This document shows positions 25,621-33,546 of a DNA stretch of 64,000 bases, in pieces; the first letter of the stretch is position 1, and each line of letters begins with the position of its first letter. The stretch is from Pedomonas sp051304405 (GTDB taxonomy: Bacteria > Pseudomonadota > Alphaproteobacteria > Sphingomonadales > Sphingomonadaceae). The notes under the pieces were generated by a model. The model saw only the letters and a program-made list of their open reading frames with translations, did no database searches and had not been told where the DNA came from. The stretch is from positions 992,001-1,056,000 of the forward strand of contig NZ_JBPPGG010000001.1 of NCBI RefSeq assembly GCF_051304405.1, written 5' to 3'. The position numbers were made by a program, and so were the translations under genes.

Positions 25621-26322
25621 ATGGGACGCGAGATCACTCTTACGGCAAGCGACGGCTCGGGCGAGTTTTCCGCCTATCTGGCTGAACCGGCCAGCGGCAC
25701 CGGCCCCGGCATCGTGGTGATCCAGGAAATCTTCGGCGTGAACCATGACGTGCGCGCCAAGTGCGACGCCTGGGCCGAGAAGGGGTATTTCGCGCTCGCG
25801 CCGGACCTGTTCTGGCGGCAGGAACCGGGCGTCCAGATCACGGACAAGACCCAGGAGGAATGGAACAAGGCCTTCGCGCTGCTGAACGGGTTCGACGTGG
25901 ACAAGGGCGTCGAAGACCTCCAGACGGCGATCGATACCCTGCGCCAGACCCACGGCTGCACCGGCAACGTGGGCACGGTCGGCTTCTGCCTTGGCGGGCG
26001 GATGGCCTACCTCTGCGCCACCCGCACCAACGCGGACGCCAACGTGAGCTACTATGGCGTCACCATCGAGTCGATGCTGGACGAGGCCGCCAGCATCACC
26101 AAGCCGCTGCTGATGCACATCGCCGAGGAAGACGAGTTCGTCAGCAAGGAGGCGCAGAAGCAGATCCACGCCGCGCTCGACGATCACCCGCTGGTGACCC
26201 TCTACGACTACCCGGGCGTGAACCACGCCTTCACCCGCATCAACGGCAAGCACTTCGACCGGCAGGCCACCGATCTGGCCCATGGCCGCACGGCGGAATT
26301 CTTCGCCGAACACCTGAAGTAA
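25621..26322 (+). CDS. Dienelactone hydrolase family protein
   Basis: A 233-residue alpha/beta hydrolase of the dienelactone hydrolase family. The nucleophile is a Cys (C123) in GFCLGGR, and the His lies in DYPGVNHAFTR near the C-terminus. An AAGGAGAG ribosome site sits 5 bp before the ATG. Substrate unknown; many such copies are not part of chlorocatechol pathways, and no aromatic pathway genes are near. It leads a run with a GDPD gene and a quinone oxidoreductase. Confidence 0.92.
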   Translation: MGREITLTASDGSGEFSAYLAEPASGTGPGIVVIQEIFGVNHDVRAKCDAWAEKGYFALAPDLFWRQEPGVQITDKTQEEWNKAFALLNGFDVDKGVEDLQTAIDTLRQTHGCTGNVGTVGFCLGGRMAYLCATRTNADANVSYYGVTIESMLDEAASITKPLLMHIAEEDEFVSKEAQKQIHAALDDHPLVTLYDYPGVNHAFTRINGKHFDRQATDLAHGRTAEFFAEHLK

Positions 26323-26325
26323 CCG

Positions 26326-27243
26326 GTGAGCGTCGCCCCGGAGAGCGACGGCGCGGCGGAACGCGACGGCGCGTCGGCGGCCGCCTCGCCGGACGCCGAC
26401 GCCCTAGCGGCTCCGGCCGACCTGACCGTGCAGCTCGACCGGCTGCGCGAGCGGAAGGCCGGCATCGCCGCCGCTCACCGGGGCCGGCCGGACCCCCATA
26501 CGCTGGAGAATGCGCTCTCCGGCCTCCAGGCCGCGTGGGAGGCCGGTATCCAGCTGATGGAAGTGGATGTGGCCACCACGGCGGACGGAGCGCTGGTGCT
26601 GCTCCACGACGACCGGCTGGAGCGCACCACCACCGGCGAAGGCCCCGTCAGCGCCGCCACGCTGGCGCAGGTGCGCGCCTGCCGCCTCAAGGACCGGCAC
26701 GGCAATCCGCTGGAGGAAACCGTACCCACCCTCGCCGAGGCGCTGCGCTGGGCACGGACGCGGGGCGCCTGGCTGCAACTCGACATCAAGCCCCGCACCC
26801 GGGTGGAGGCTGTCCTCCAGACGGTGGACGCGGAGCAGATGGCCGGGCAGGTCATCATCGTCACCTATCGCCTGTCGGACGCGCTCCGGGTGCACCGGCT
26901 CGACCCGAGGGTGATGGTCTCAACCCCGATCCGCTCGGTCAGGGACCTCAGGGACCTGCAACGCCGGGGCTTCGATCTCTCCCGGCTCATCGCCTGGACC
27001 GGCACGCAGAAGCCCAGCCCGTCGCTGTGGGAGGCGCTGCGCCGGCACGGGGTGGAGGCGGCCTTCGGCACCAACGGGCGCGCCCGCGTCCGGCTGGACG
27101 ACCTATATCTGGCCGATGGTGACCCGGCCGAGTATAGTGATCTGGTGCGCCAGGGCGTCACTGTCATCGCCAGCGACAGGGCTGGGATCGTACAGCAGGC
27201 CATCAGCCACTCCCGGAACAGCAATACGAAGGACACGCCATGA
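26326..27243 (+). CDS. Glycerophosphodiester phosphodiesterase family protein
   Basis: A 305-residue GDPD-fold protein: IAAAHRGRPDPHTLENAL (metal and catalytic His), LMEVDVATTADGALVLLHDDRLERTT, and LQLDIKPRT. It likely cleaves glycerophosphodiesters to glycerol-3-phosphate. No signal peptide is evident, so it may act in the cytoplasm. The start is GTG 26326, 3 bp after the previous stop; the first ~35 residues are low-complexity and a later start is possible. The stop overlaps the next gene (ATGA). Confidence 0.87.
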   Translation: MSVAPESDGAAERDGASAAASPDADALAAPADLTVQLDRLRERKAGIAAAHRGRPDPHTLENALSGLQAAWEAGIQLMEVDVATTADGALVLLHDDRLERTTTGEGPVSAATLAQVRACRLKDRHGNPLEETVPTLAEALRWARTRGAWLQLDIKPRTRVEAVLQTVDAEQMAGQVIIVTYRLSDALRVHRLDPRVMVSTPIRSVRDLRDLQRRGFDLSRLIAWTGTQKPSPSLWEALRRHGVEAAFGTNGRARVRLDDLYLADGDPAEYSDLVRQGVTVIASDRAGIVQQAISHSRNSNTKDTP

Positions 27244-28211
27244 AAGCCGTTCAGGTCTCCCGCACCGGCGGGCCGGAGGTTCTGGAACTCGTCGACCTGC
27301 CCACGCCCACACCCGCGCCCGGCGAAATCCTGGTGCGCCACACCGCCATCGGCCTCAATTTCATCGACACCTACCACCGCAGCGGGCTCTATCCGCTGCC
27401 GCTGCCGTTCACGCCGGGTCAGGAAGGCGCCGGCGTGGTCGAGGCCGTGGGCGAGGGGGTGACGCACCTCGCCAAGGGCGACCGCGTCGCCTACGCCTGG
27501 GGGCCGGTCGGCGCCTATGCCGAGTACCGCACCATCGCGGCGGACCGGGTGGTGAAGCTGCCCGAAGGGCTGGACGACCGCATTGCCGCTGCAAGCCTCC
27601 TGAAGGCCTGTACAGTCGAATATCTGGTCTGCCGCACCTACCCCGTCAAAGCAGGCGAGACGGTGCTGTGGCACGCCGCAGCGGGCGGCGTGGGGCTGCT
27701 GGCAGTGCAGTGGCTCAAGTCCATCGGCGCGACCGTCATCGGCACGGCAGGCAGCCCCGAGAAGGCAGCGCTGGCCCGCGCCCACGACTGCGACCATGTG
27801 ATCCTCTACCGCGAGGAGGACGTGGCAACCCGCGTGAAGGAACTCACCGGCGGCCGGGGCGTGCCGGTGGTGTTCGATTCCGTCGGCAAGGACACCTTCG
27901 AGGCGTCCCTCAACTGCCTTCAGCCGCGCGGCCTGATGGTCTCCTTCGGCAACGCCTCCGGCCCGGTCACCGGCGTTGACCTCGGCATCCTCTCCACCAA
28001 AGGATCGCTCTACGTCACCCGGCCAACGCTCATCCACTACTACGCGACGCCGGAAGAACGGGAGCGCTACTGCGCACAGGTGTTCGGCAAGATCCTGAAC
28101 GGCGAACTCAAGGTGGAAATCGAGCAAACCTTCAAACTCGCCGACATCGCCGAGGCCCACCGCGCCCTCGCCGCCCGCAAGACCACCGGGTGCACGATCA
28201 TCGAGCCGTAG
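27240..28211 (+). CDS. NADPH:quinone oxidoreductase (zinc-independent MDR family)
   Basis: A 323-residue MDR protein close to QOR: IGLNFIDTYHRSGLYPLPLPFTPGQEGAGVV, an AAAGGVGLLAVQWLK nucleotide-binding turn, and GNASGPVTGVDL. It lacks the structural and catalytic zinc ligands of alcohol dehydrogenases. It reduces quinones with NADPH. It overlaps the GDPD gene by four bases and ends in front of element H. Confidence 0.92.
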   Translation: MKAVQVSRTGGPEVLELVDLPTPTPAPGEILVRHTAIGLNFIDTYHRSGLYPLPLPFTPGQEGAGVVEAVGEGVTHLAKGDRVAYAWGPVGAYAEYRTIAADRVVKLPEGLDDRIAAASLLKACTVEYLVCRTYPVKAGETVLWHAAAGGVGLLAVQWLKSIGATVIGTAGSPEKAALARAHDCDHVILYREEDVATRVKELTGGRGVPVVFDSVGKDTFEASLNCLQPRGLMVSFGNASGPVTGVDLGILSTKGSLYVTRPTLIHYYATPEERERYCAQVFGKILNGELKVEIEQTFKLADIAEAHRALAARKTTGCTIIEP

Positions 28212-28636
28212 GGGCTGGTCCGGGAGTTCCTGATCCTGGATTGTCTTTATGCAGGGGGATTTTTTGCAGGAGGGTCTTGGACCCTCCTGCACCTCCCTTT
28301 TGTTTATCGGGCCGTGCGTGTGATGAAGAGCGCGGCCCTGTTCTTTCCGGGCGATGAAAGGGCCGTGCGTGTGGCGAAGGGCGCGGCCCCGTTCTTTCCG
28401 GGCGATGAAAGGGCTGTGCGCGTGATGAAGGGCACGGCCCTTTTCTTTCAAGGCGACGAAAGGGACGCACCGGAAACGCGGCCCTGAAAACGAATGGGGT
28501 GCAGGGGTCCAAGACCCCTGCAAAAAAAGACCCCTGCAAAGAAAAAATCAAATAAACCCAAACAGAACGGGCCCCCAAACAGAACGGGCGCCGGGATGGC
28601 TCCCGACGCCCGCTGTTTTCTGTCTGGCGCTGTGTC
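28212..28636. other. Intergenic gap of 425 bp between convergent genes, filled by element H
   Basis: The gap is mostly taken up by the largest palindromic element of the window. A half-arm GCAGGGGGA at 28251-28259 and a half-arm GACCCCTGC at 28529-28537 lie outside the two terminal hairpins and could pair with each other. A further GCCCCCAAACAGAACGGGC-type repeat lies just before terC. No gene is present. Confidence 0.75.
28266..28521. repeat. Palindromic intergenic repeat, element H (paired, three internal units)
   Basis: Left hairpin 28266-28290, three consecutive 51-bp units (28309-28359, 28360-28410, 28411-28461), each with a GGCCGTGCG/CGCGGCC-type inverted repeat, linker AACGAATGGGGTG and right hairpin 28501-28521. 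Confidence 0.9.
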
Positions 28637-29278
28637 TTACCCGCCGACGTAGGGCGAGATCTGGTGCCAGCCGTCCCAGATCATGGAGAGGGCGACGTAG
28701 ACGATCACGAGGAGGCCGATGTAGGCGAGCCAGCGGAACCGGTCGATGACGCGGGCGATGAACCCGGCGGCCACGCCCATCAGGGCCACGGACAGCACCA
28801 GGCCGAACACCATGACCCACGGATGCTCGTGCGACGCGCCGGCGACTGCCAGCACGTTGTCGAGGCTCATGGACACGTCCGCCAGCGCCACGGCCCAGGC
28901 GGCCTGGGCGAAGGACTTGGGCGTCTTGACGCCTTCGTCCACGGGGAACTCGTCCGATCCCTGCACCTTGTGCGGCGAGGCCGGGTTCAGTTCGCGCCAC
29001 ATCTTCCACGCCACCCACAGCAGCAGGATGCCGCCCGCCAGCAGGAGGCCGATGATCTCCAGCAGCTGGGAGGCCACCAGGGCGAAGAAGATGCGCAGCA
29101 CCAGCGCCGCCAGGATGCCGATGAAGATGACCTTCTTCTGGTCCTGCTTCGGCAGGCCTGCCGCCAGCGCGCCGACCACGATGGCATTGTCGCCCGCCAG
29201 GGTGATGTCGATGAGCACCACCTGGAAGAAGGCAGCCAGGGCCGCCGGATCCGACAGGGCTTGGATGATTGACTCCAC
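28637..29278 (-). CDS. TerC family integral membrane protein (YjbE type)
   Basis: A 213-residue membrane protein with about seven hydrophobic segments and the two TerC acidic motifs: VVLIDITLAGDNAIVVGALAAGLP near the N-terminus and VALADVSMSLDNVLAVAGA in the middle, whose Asp/Asn residues probably bind metal. Relatives export manganese or act with exoenzyme metallation. The start is GTG 29278 with AGAGGA upstream. No yybP-ykoY riboswitch motif was recognised before it; the rho terminator is. Confidence 0.92.
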   Translation of the reverse strand: MESIIQALSDPAALAAFFQVVLIDITLAGDNAIVVGALAAGLPKQDQKKVIFIGILAALVLRIFFALVASQLLEIIGLLLAGGILLLWVAWKMWRELNPASPHKVQGSDEFPVDEGVKTPKSFAQAAWAVALADVSMSLDNVLAVAGASHEHPWVMVFGLVLSVALMGVAAGFIARVIDRFRWLAYIGLLVIVYVALSMIWDGWHQISPYVGG

Positions 29279-29332
29279 GATACCGTCCTCTGCTCGGCCG
29301 TAACCGGCCTGAAAGAACCCGCCGCAAAAGCC

Positions 29333-29363
29333 GACGGCACCCTTTTCGGGAAAGGACGCCGTC
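29333..29363 (-). terminator. Intrinsic terminator after rho
   Basis: On the minus strand GACGGC pairs with GCCGTC, extended by an inner CCTTT/AAAGG stem, then CGGCTTTT. It begins 6 bp after the rho stop and separates rho from terC. Confidence 0.75.
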
Positions 29364-29368
29364 CGGCC

Positions 29369-30625
29369 TTACTGGTTCATCGCGGCGAAGAAATCCTCGT
29401 TGGTCTTGGAGTCCTTCATCTTGTCGAGCAGGAACTCCATGGCGTCCACGGTGCCCATCTGCATGAGGATGCGGCGCAGCACCCACATCTTGGACAGGGT
29501 GGCCTTGTCCACCAGCATTTCTTCCTTGCGGGTGCCGGACTTGCCCACGTCGATGGCCGGGAAGATGCGCTTGTCGGCCACCTTGCGGTCAAGGATGATT
29601 TCGGAGTTACCGGTACCCTTGAACTCTTCGAAGATCACTTCGTCCATGCGGCTGCCGGTATCGATCAGCGCGGTGGCGATGATGGAGAGCGAGCCGCCTT
29701 CCTCCACGTTGCGGGCCGCGCCGAAGAAGCGCTTCGGCCGCTGGAGGGCGTTGGCGTCCACACCGCCGGTCAGCACCTTGCCCGAGGAGGGCACCACGGT
29801 GTTGTAGGCGCGGGCGAGGCGGGTGATCGAGTCCAGCAGGATCACCACGTCGCGCTTGTGCTCGACGAGGCGCTTGGCCTTCTCGATGACCATCTCCGCC
29901 ACCTGCACGTGGCGCGCCGCCGGTTCGTCGAAGGTGGAGGAGATGACCTCGCCGCGCACCGAGCGCTGCATGTCGGTCACTTCTTCCGGGCGCTCGTCGA
30001 TCAGCAGAACGATGAGGTAGACTTCCGGGTGGTTGGCGGTGATGGCGTGGGCGATGTTCTGGAGCAGAACCGTCTTGCCGGTGCGCGGCGGGGCGACGAT
30101 GAGGGCGCGCTGGCCCTTGCCCTGCGGCGAGATGATGTCGATGACGCGCGAGGACATGTCCTTGCGGGTCGGATCGTAGAGATCGAGGGTGAACTTCTCG
30201 TTCGGATAGAGCGGCGTCAGGTTGTCGAAGTTGACGCGGTGACGAACCACTTCCGGCTCGTCGAAGTTGATGGTCGAAACCTTGGTCAGGGCAAAGTAAC
30301 GCTCACCTTCCTTGGGAGCGCGGATCTCGCCTTCAACCGTATCGCCCGTTCTCAGACCGAAGCGGCGAACCTGGGAGGGGGAGACGTAGATGTCGTCGGG
30401 ACCGGCCAGATAGTTGGCCTCGGGCGACCGCAGAAAACCGAAGCCGTCCGGGAGGACTTCGATGACGCCGGCGCCCATGATCTGGACGTCGGTTTCGGCC
30501 ATCTGCTTGAGGATGGAGAACATCAGGTCCTGCTTGCGCAGGGTGGACGCGTTCTCGACACCCAGCTCTTCGGCCATCGCCACAAGTTCGGCCGGCGTTT
30601 TCCGCTTCAGGTCATGCAAATGCAT
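29369..30625 (-). CDS. rho: Transcription termination factor Rho
   Basis: A 418-residue Rho: N-terminal MHLHDLKRKTPAELVAMAEELG, RNA-binding cold-shock-like domain (GFGFLRSPEANYL), P-loop APPRTGKT at 178-185, DERPEEVTDM, and the Q-loop/R-loop region. A hexameric helicase that ends transcription. There is no insertion; length is standard. Its leader (30626-30775) has two strong inverted repeats, consistent with attenuation-type autoregulation known in other bacteria. Confidence 0.98.
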   Translation of the reverse strand: MHLHDLKRKTPAELVAMAEELGVENASTLRKQDLMFSILKQMAETDVQIMGAGVIEVLPDGFGFLRSPEANYLAGPDDIYVSPSQVRRFGLRTGDTVEGEIRAPKEGERYFALTKVSTINFDEPEVVRHRVNFDNLTPLYPNEKFTLDLYDPTRKDMSSRVIDIISPQGKGQRALIVAPPRTGKTVLLQNIAHAITANHPEVYLIVLLIDERPEEVTDMQRSVRGEVISSTFDEPAARHVQVAEMVIEKAKRLVEHKRDVVILLDSITRLARAYNTVVPSSGKVLTGGVDANALQRPKRFFGAARNVEEGGSLSIIATALIDTGSRMDEVIFEEFKGTGNSEIILDRKVADKRIFPAIDVGKSGTRKEEMLVDKATLSKMWVLRRILMQMGTVDAMEFLLDKMKDSKTNEDFFAAMNQ

Positions 30626-30689
30626 AGCTGTGCCTAATGGTAGGGGTCCGCGGTCTGTCTGTTTCGGTGCACGCGGAAGATGTAGGGAA

Positions 30690-30720
30690 GGGAGCCGCGC
30701 CAGGACGGCGCAGGGCTCCC
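30690..30720 (-). promoter_or_regulatory. Strong hairpin in the rho leader
   Basis: GGGAGCC and GGCTCCC form an outer 7-bp stem and GCGCC/GGCGC an inner 5-bp stem. It lies about 65-95 nt upstream of the rho start, in the likely 5' leader. Role in rho control is inference. Confidence 0.5.
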
Positions 30721-30747
30721 GTGCACGTAAGCAGCACTGTGGAAGAA

Positions 30748-30764
30748 GTCAAGCGTCGCTTGAC
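30748..30764 (-). terminator. 17-bp palindrome after hemJ
   Basis: GTCAAGCG and CGCTTGAC flank a single central base. It starts 11 bp after the hemJ stop, on the minus strand, and is followed by TTCTT. It may be a weak terminator or a protein-binding palindrome. Confidence 0.4.
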
Positions 30765-30775
30765 GACAAAACAGA

Positions 30776-31234
30776 TCAGAACGGCTTTACGATCACCAGA
30801 ATGACGATCAGCACAACCGCCAGAGTCGGTAGCTCGTTGACGACCCGGTAGAAGCGGGTCGAGCGCGGGTTGTTCCCGGCCGCAAAGGCCTTGCGCCAGC
30901 GGGAAAGGAAGCCGTGGTAGGCGGAAAGCAGCAGCACGATCACCAGCTTGGCGTGCAGCCAGCCGCCCTGCCAGCCCAGATCGAACGCCAGTGCAAGCCC
31001 CAGCAGCCAGGCGAGGATCATCGCCGGGTTGATGATGATCCGCATCAGGCGGCGCTCGCGCTCGCGCCAGGTCAGATCAGGGGCCGAGCCCACCCCGTGC
31101 GCCGCATTCTCCTCCGCATGATAGGCAAAGAAGCGCGGCATCATGAACATGCCCGCCATCCAGAAGATCACCGATATGAGATGAAATGCCTTCACCCACA
31201 GGTAGGCGCCGCCGAGAAACCCTTCCACGTTCAC
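30776..31234 (-). CDS. hemJ: Protoporphyrinogen oxidase HemJ
   Basis: A 152-residue membrane protein with four hydrophobic segments. The conserved His (KAFHLISVIFWMAGMFMMPRFFAYH) and the HAKLVIVLLLSAYHGF segment match HemJ (UPF0093). HemJ oxidises protoporphyrinogen IX to protoporphyrin IX. The GTG at 31234 has an AGGAG site 5 bp upstream. Position beside hemE, with a repeat element between them, supports a heme-synthesis role. Confidence 0.92.
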   Translation of the reverse strand: MNVEGFLGGAYLWVKAFHLISVIFWMAGMFMMPRFFAYHAEENAAHGVGSAPDLTWRERERRLMRIIINPAMILAWLLGLALAFDLGWQGGWLHAKLVIVLLLSAYHGFLSRWRKAFAAGNNPRSTRFYRVVNELPTLAVVLIVILVIVKPF

Positions 31235-31252
31235 TGGTCTCCTGTTTTCCTC

Positions 31253-31366
31253 GCAAGGAGGGTCCCGGACCCTCCTTGCAACCTCCCTTTTGTTTCATGG
31301 GCCCGTGCGCGTGGACGGGGCGCGGCCCTGTCATGACAAGGGAGCGCGAGGGTCCGAGACCCTCGC
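31253..31366. repeat. Palindromic intergenic repeat, element I (paired)
   Basis: Left hairpin 31253-31279 with longer arms (GCAAGGAGGGTCC), linker ACCTCCCTTTTGTTT, a CCGTGCGCGTG/GGCGCGGCC module, and right hairpin 31346-31366 with arms GCGAGGGTC/GACCCTCGC. It lies between hemE and hemJ, downstream of hemE. Confidence 0.87.
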
Positions 31367-31381
31367 AAAACGTATCAAATC

Positions 31382-32401
31382 CTAACCGCGCAAGCGGGAC
31401 AACAGCTGCTCCACGTGCGCAACCGGAACGTCCGGCAGAATTCCGTGCCCGAGGTTGAAGATATGCGGGCGGCCGTCAAGGGCTTCCCGGATCGCGTCCA
31501 CCGCGCGGTCCAGCGCCGCGCCGCCCGCGCGCAGGGCGAGCGGGTCGAGATTGCCCTGAACGGGAAGCCCTTTCGGCAGCGCCGCATTGGCCCACGCCGG
31601 GTCCACCGTCTCGTCGAGCCCGACGGCCGAGACGCCGGTCTCCCGCGCGTATTCCACCAGCTTGGCGCCCGCGCCCTTGGGGAAGCCGATGACGGGGAAC
31701 CCGGGGTGCTTCTCGCGGATGGCATCGACGATGCGTCTGGTGGGCGCGATCACCCAGGCGCGGAACTGCTCGGGCGAGAGGGTACCGGACCAGCTGTCGA
31801 AGATCTGCACCACTTCCACGCCCGCCGCGATCTGGCCGAGGAGGTAGGAGATGGTCTGGTCAACGATGGCATCGATGAGCTGCCCGAACCGCTCCGGCTC
31901 CTGATAGGCCATGGAGCGGGCCGTCGCCTGATCGCGGCTGCCGCGCCCCTCCACCATGTAGGTGGCAACGGTCCAGGGCGCCCCGGCAAAGCCGATGAAG
32001 GTCACCTCCGGCGGCAGGGCCGCCTTCACCTGGCGCACGGTCTCCAGCACCGGCTCCAGCCGCTCGGGCGCGGGGGTGAGCGCCTCGAGCGCGGTCTCCG
32101 CCATGCGGGGCGCGAGCCGGGGGCCTTCGCCTTCCGCAAACCACAGCGTCTGCCCCAGCGCGTGCGGCACCACCAGGATGTCGCTGAACAGGATGGCCGC
32201 ATCGAAGCCGAAGCGGCGGATCGGTTGCAGCGTTACCTCGGCCGCCAGATCCGGCGTGTAGCAGAGATCGAGGAAGGAGCCGGCGCGGGCGCGCACTTCG
32301 CGGTACTCGCCAAGGTAACGGCCGGCCTGGCGCATGAGCCAGACAGGTGGCGGATCGAGCCGCTCGCCGGCGAGCACACGTAACAGGGGCTTCGTCTCCA
32401 C
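31382..32401 (-). CDS. hemE: Uroporphyrinogen decarboxylase
   Basis: A 339-residue HemE: PVWLMRQAGRYL at residues 19-30 with the substrate-binding Arg and Gln, FSDILVVPHALGQ, GFAGAPWTVATYM, and GHGILPDVPVAHVEQLL at the C-terminus. It converts uroporphyrinogen III to coproporphyrinogen III. It starts with GTG 32401 after AAGGAAGG. It borders the origin region and points away from it, as in Caulobacter. Confidence 0.97.
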   Translation of the reverse strand: METKPLLRVLAGERLDPPPVWLMRQAGRYLGEYREVRARAGSFLDLCYTPDLAAEVTLQPIRRFGFDAAILFSDILVVPHALGQTLWFAEGEGPRLAPRMAETALEALTPAPERLEPVLETVRQVKAALPPEVTFIGFAGAPWTVATYMVEGRGSRDQATARSMAYQEPERFGQLIDAIVDQTISYLLGQIAAGVEVVQIFDSWSGTLSPEQFRAWVIAPTRRIVDAIREKHPGFPVIGFPKGAGAKLVEYARETGVSAVGLDETVDPAWANAALPKGLPVQGNLDPLALRAGGAALDRAVDAIREALDGRPHIFNLGHGILPDVPVAHVEQLLSRLRG

Positions 32402-32685
32402 TACCTACTTCCTTCCTTTATGAATCTGAGAGTCTGTGGCTGTGGTTGTGCGGTGTGAATCGGGTTTATCCACTAATCCACAACGTGGCCATGGAACTTT
32501 CGGTCGCGTTTGCCAAGGGATTCCGCTTCTTCCCCCGAGTTATCCCCAATATCCCCAGGAAGCCTTAAATTTCATCCCCATGCGGACAATTTGGGGATAA
32601 GTTGGGCACGACTCACCGGCTGGCGTGGATGCCCGGGATACACCCTGTCCACCAAGGCGCGTTCCACACAGTTATCCACAGGCTT
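32402..32685. other. Probable chromosomal replication origin
   Basis: This 284-bp gap between divergent hemE and ppsR contains a cluster of DnaA-box-like sequences: TTATCCACT (32466-32474), TAATCCACA (32474-32482), TTATCCCCA (32540-32548), ATATCCCCA (32549-32557), the inverted TGGGGATAA (32592-32600) and a perfect TTATCCACA (32672-32680). The Caulobacter origin lies between the same two genes. Genes on both sides point away and the parS/parAB block is 9-14 kb away. Three GANTC sites lie at 32422-32461. Confidence 0.85.
32672..32680 (+). promoter_or_regulatory. Perfect DnaA box
   Basis: TTATCCACA matches the consensus at all nine positions. It ends 5 bp before the ppsR ATG, so DnaA binding could also affect ppsR expression. 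Confidence 0.85.
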
Positions 32686-33546
32686 ATGACCAGGCTTCAT
32701 CTTCATCTCGTGTCGGACTCCACAGGCGAAACCCTCGAGTCCGTCGCCAAGGCGTGCCTTGCCCAGTTCGAGGGTGTGCAGGCCGTGAAACACTTCTGGC
32801 CGATGATCCGCTCCGAACGGCAGATCGAACGGGTGATGGAGGAAATCGCCCAGCGGCCGGGCCTGGTGCTCTACACGCTGGTCAATCCGGCCACGCGCGA
32901 CCGCCTGCAAAGCCGGTGCCTGCAGCTGGGGCTGCCCGCCATTTCCGTGCTCGACCCGGTGTTGCAAGCGCTCAGCCAGACGCTGGGCCAGGCCGCGCGC
33001 GGTCTGCCCGGCCGCCAGCACGCGCTCGACGCGGCCTACTTCAACCGCATCGAGGCCATGCACTTCACCATGGCCCATGACGACGGCCAGTCGGCGGAAA
33101 CGCTGAACGAGGCGGATATCGTGCTTCTCGGCGTCTCCCGCACCTCCAAGACGCCGACGAGCATCTATCTCGCCAACCGCGGCTACAAGACCGCCAACGT
33201 GCCGGTGGTGCCCGGCATTCCCCTGCCGCCGGAGGTGTTTCAGCTCACCCGGCCGCTGGTGGTGGGCCTCACCACCTCGCCCGAGCGTCTGGTGCAGATC
33301 CGCCGCAACCGACTGCTCACCCTCAACCAGCCCACCGACAGCGACTATGTGCGCGAGGACGAGGTGTCGGCCGAGATCACCTTCGCCCGCCGCCTGTTTA
33401 CGCAGCACGGCTGGCCCGTTATCGATGTGACCCGCCGCTCGATCGAGGAAACGGCGGCGGCGATCCTCAACTATCTGGTCCAGCGCCAGGAAGCGCTGGG
33501 CGGGAACGGGAATGGAAACGGGAACGGGAACGGAAATGGCAACTGA
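32686..33546 (+). CDS. ppsR: PEP synthase / pyruvate phosphate dikinase regulatory protein (bifunctional kinase-phosphorylase)
   Basis: A 286-residue DUF299 protein with HLHLVSDSTGETLESVAKA at the start and a P-loop GVSRTSKTPTS near residue 149. It switches PEP synthase or PPDK on and off by Thr phosphorylation with ADP and phosphorolysis. ATG 32686 gives the usual N-terminus; upstream extension would run through the origin. The C-terminus is odd: a run of seven Gly-Asn repeats coded by GGGAAC-type units, overlapping the next gene by 11 bp. Confidence 0.94.
   Translation: MTRLHLHLVSDSTGETLESVAKACLAQFEGVQAVKHFWPMIRSERQIERVMEEIAQRPGLVLYTLVNPATRDRLQSRCLQLGLPAISVLDPVLQALSQTLGQAARGLPGRQHALDAAYFNRIEAMHFTMAHDDGQSAETLNEADIVLLGVSRTSKTPTSIYLANRGYKTANVPVVPGIPLPPEVFQLTRPLVVGLTTSPERLVQIRRNRLLTLNQPTDSDYVREDEVSAEITFARRLFTQHGWPVIDVTRRSIEETAAAILNYLVQRQEALGGNGNGNGNGNGNGN

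Noticed and set aside
28251..28537. Element H as a CRISPR array
   Set aside because: Units are contiguous 51-bp repeats without unique spacers and no cas genes are near.
29279..29368. yybP-ykoY manganese riboswitch in front of terC
   Set aside because: The sequence is explained by the rho terminator and a short leader; no motif of this riboswitch was found and there is too little room.
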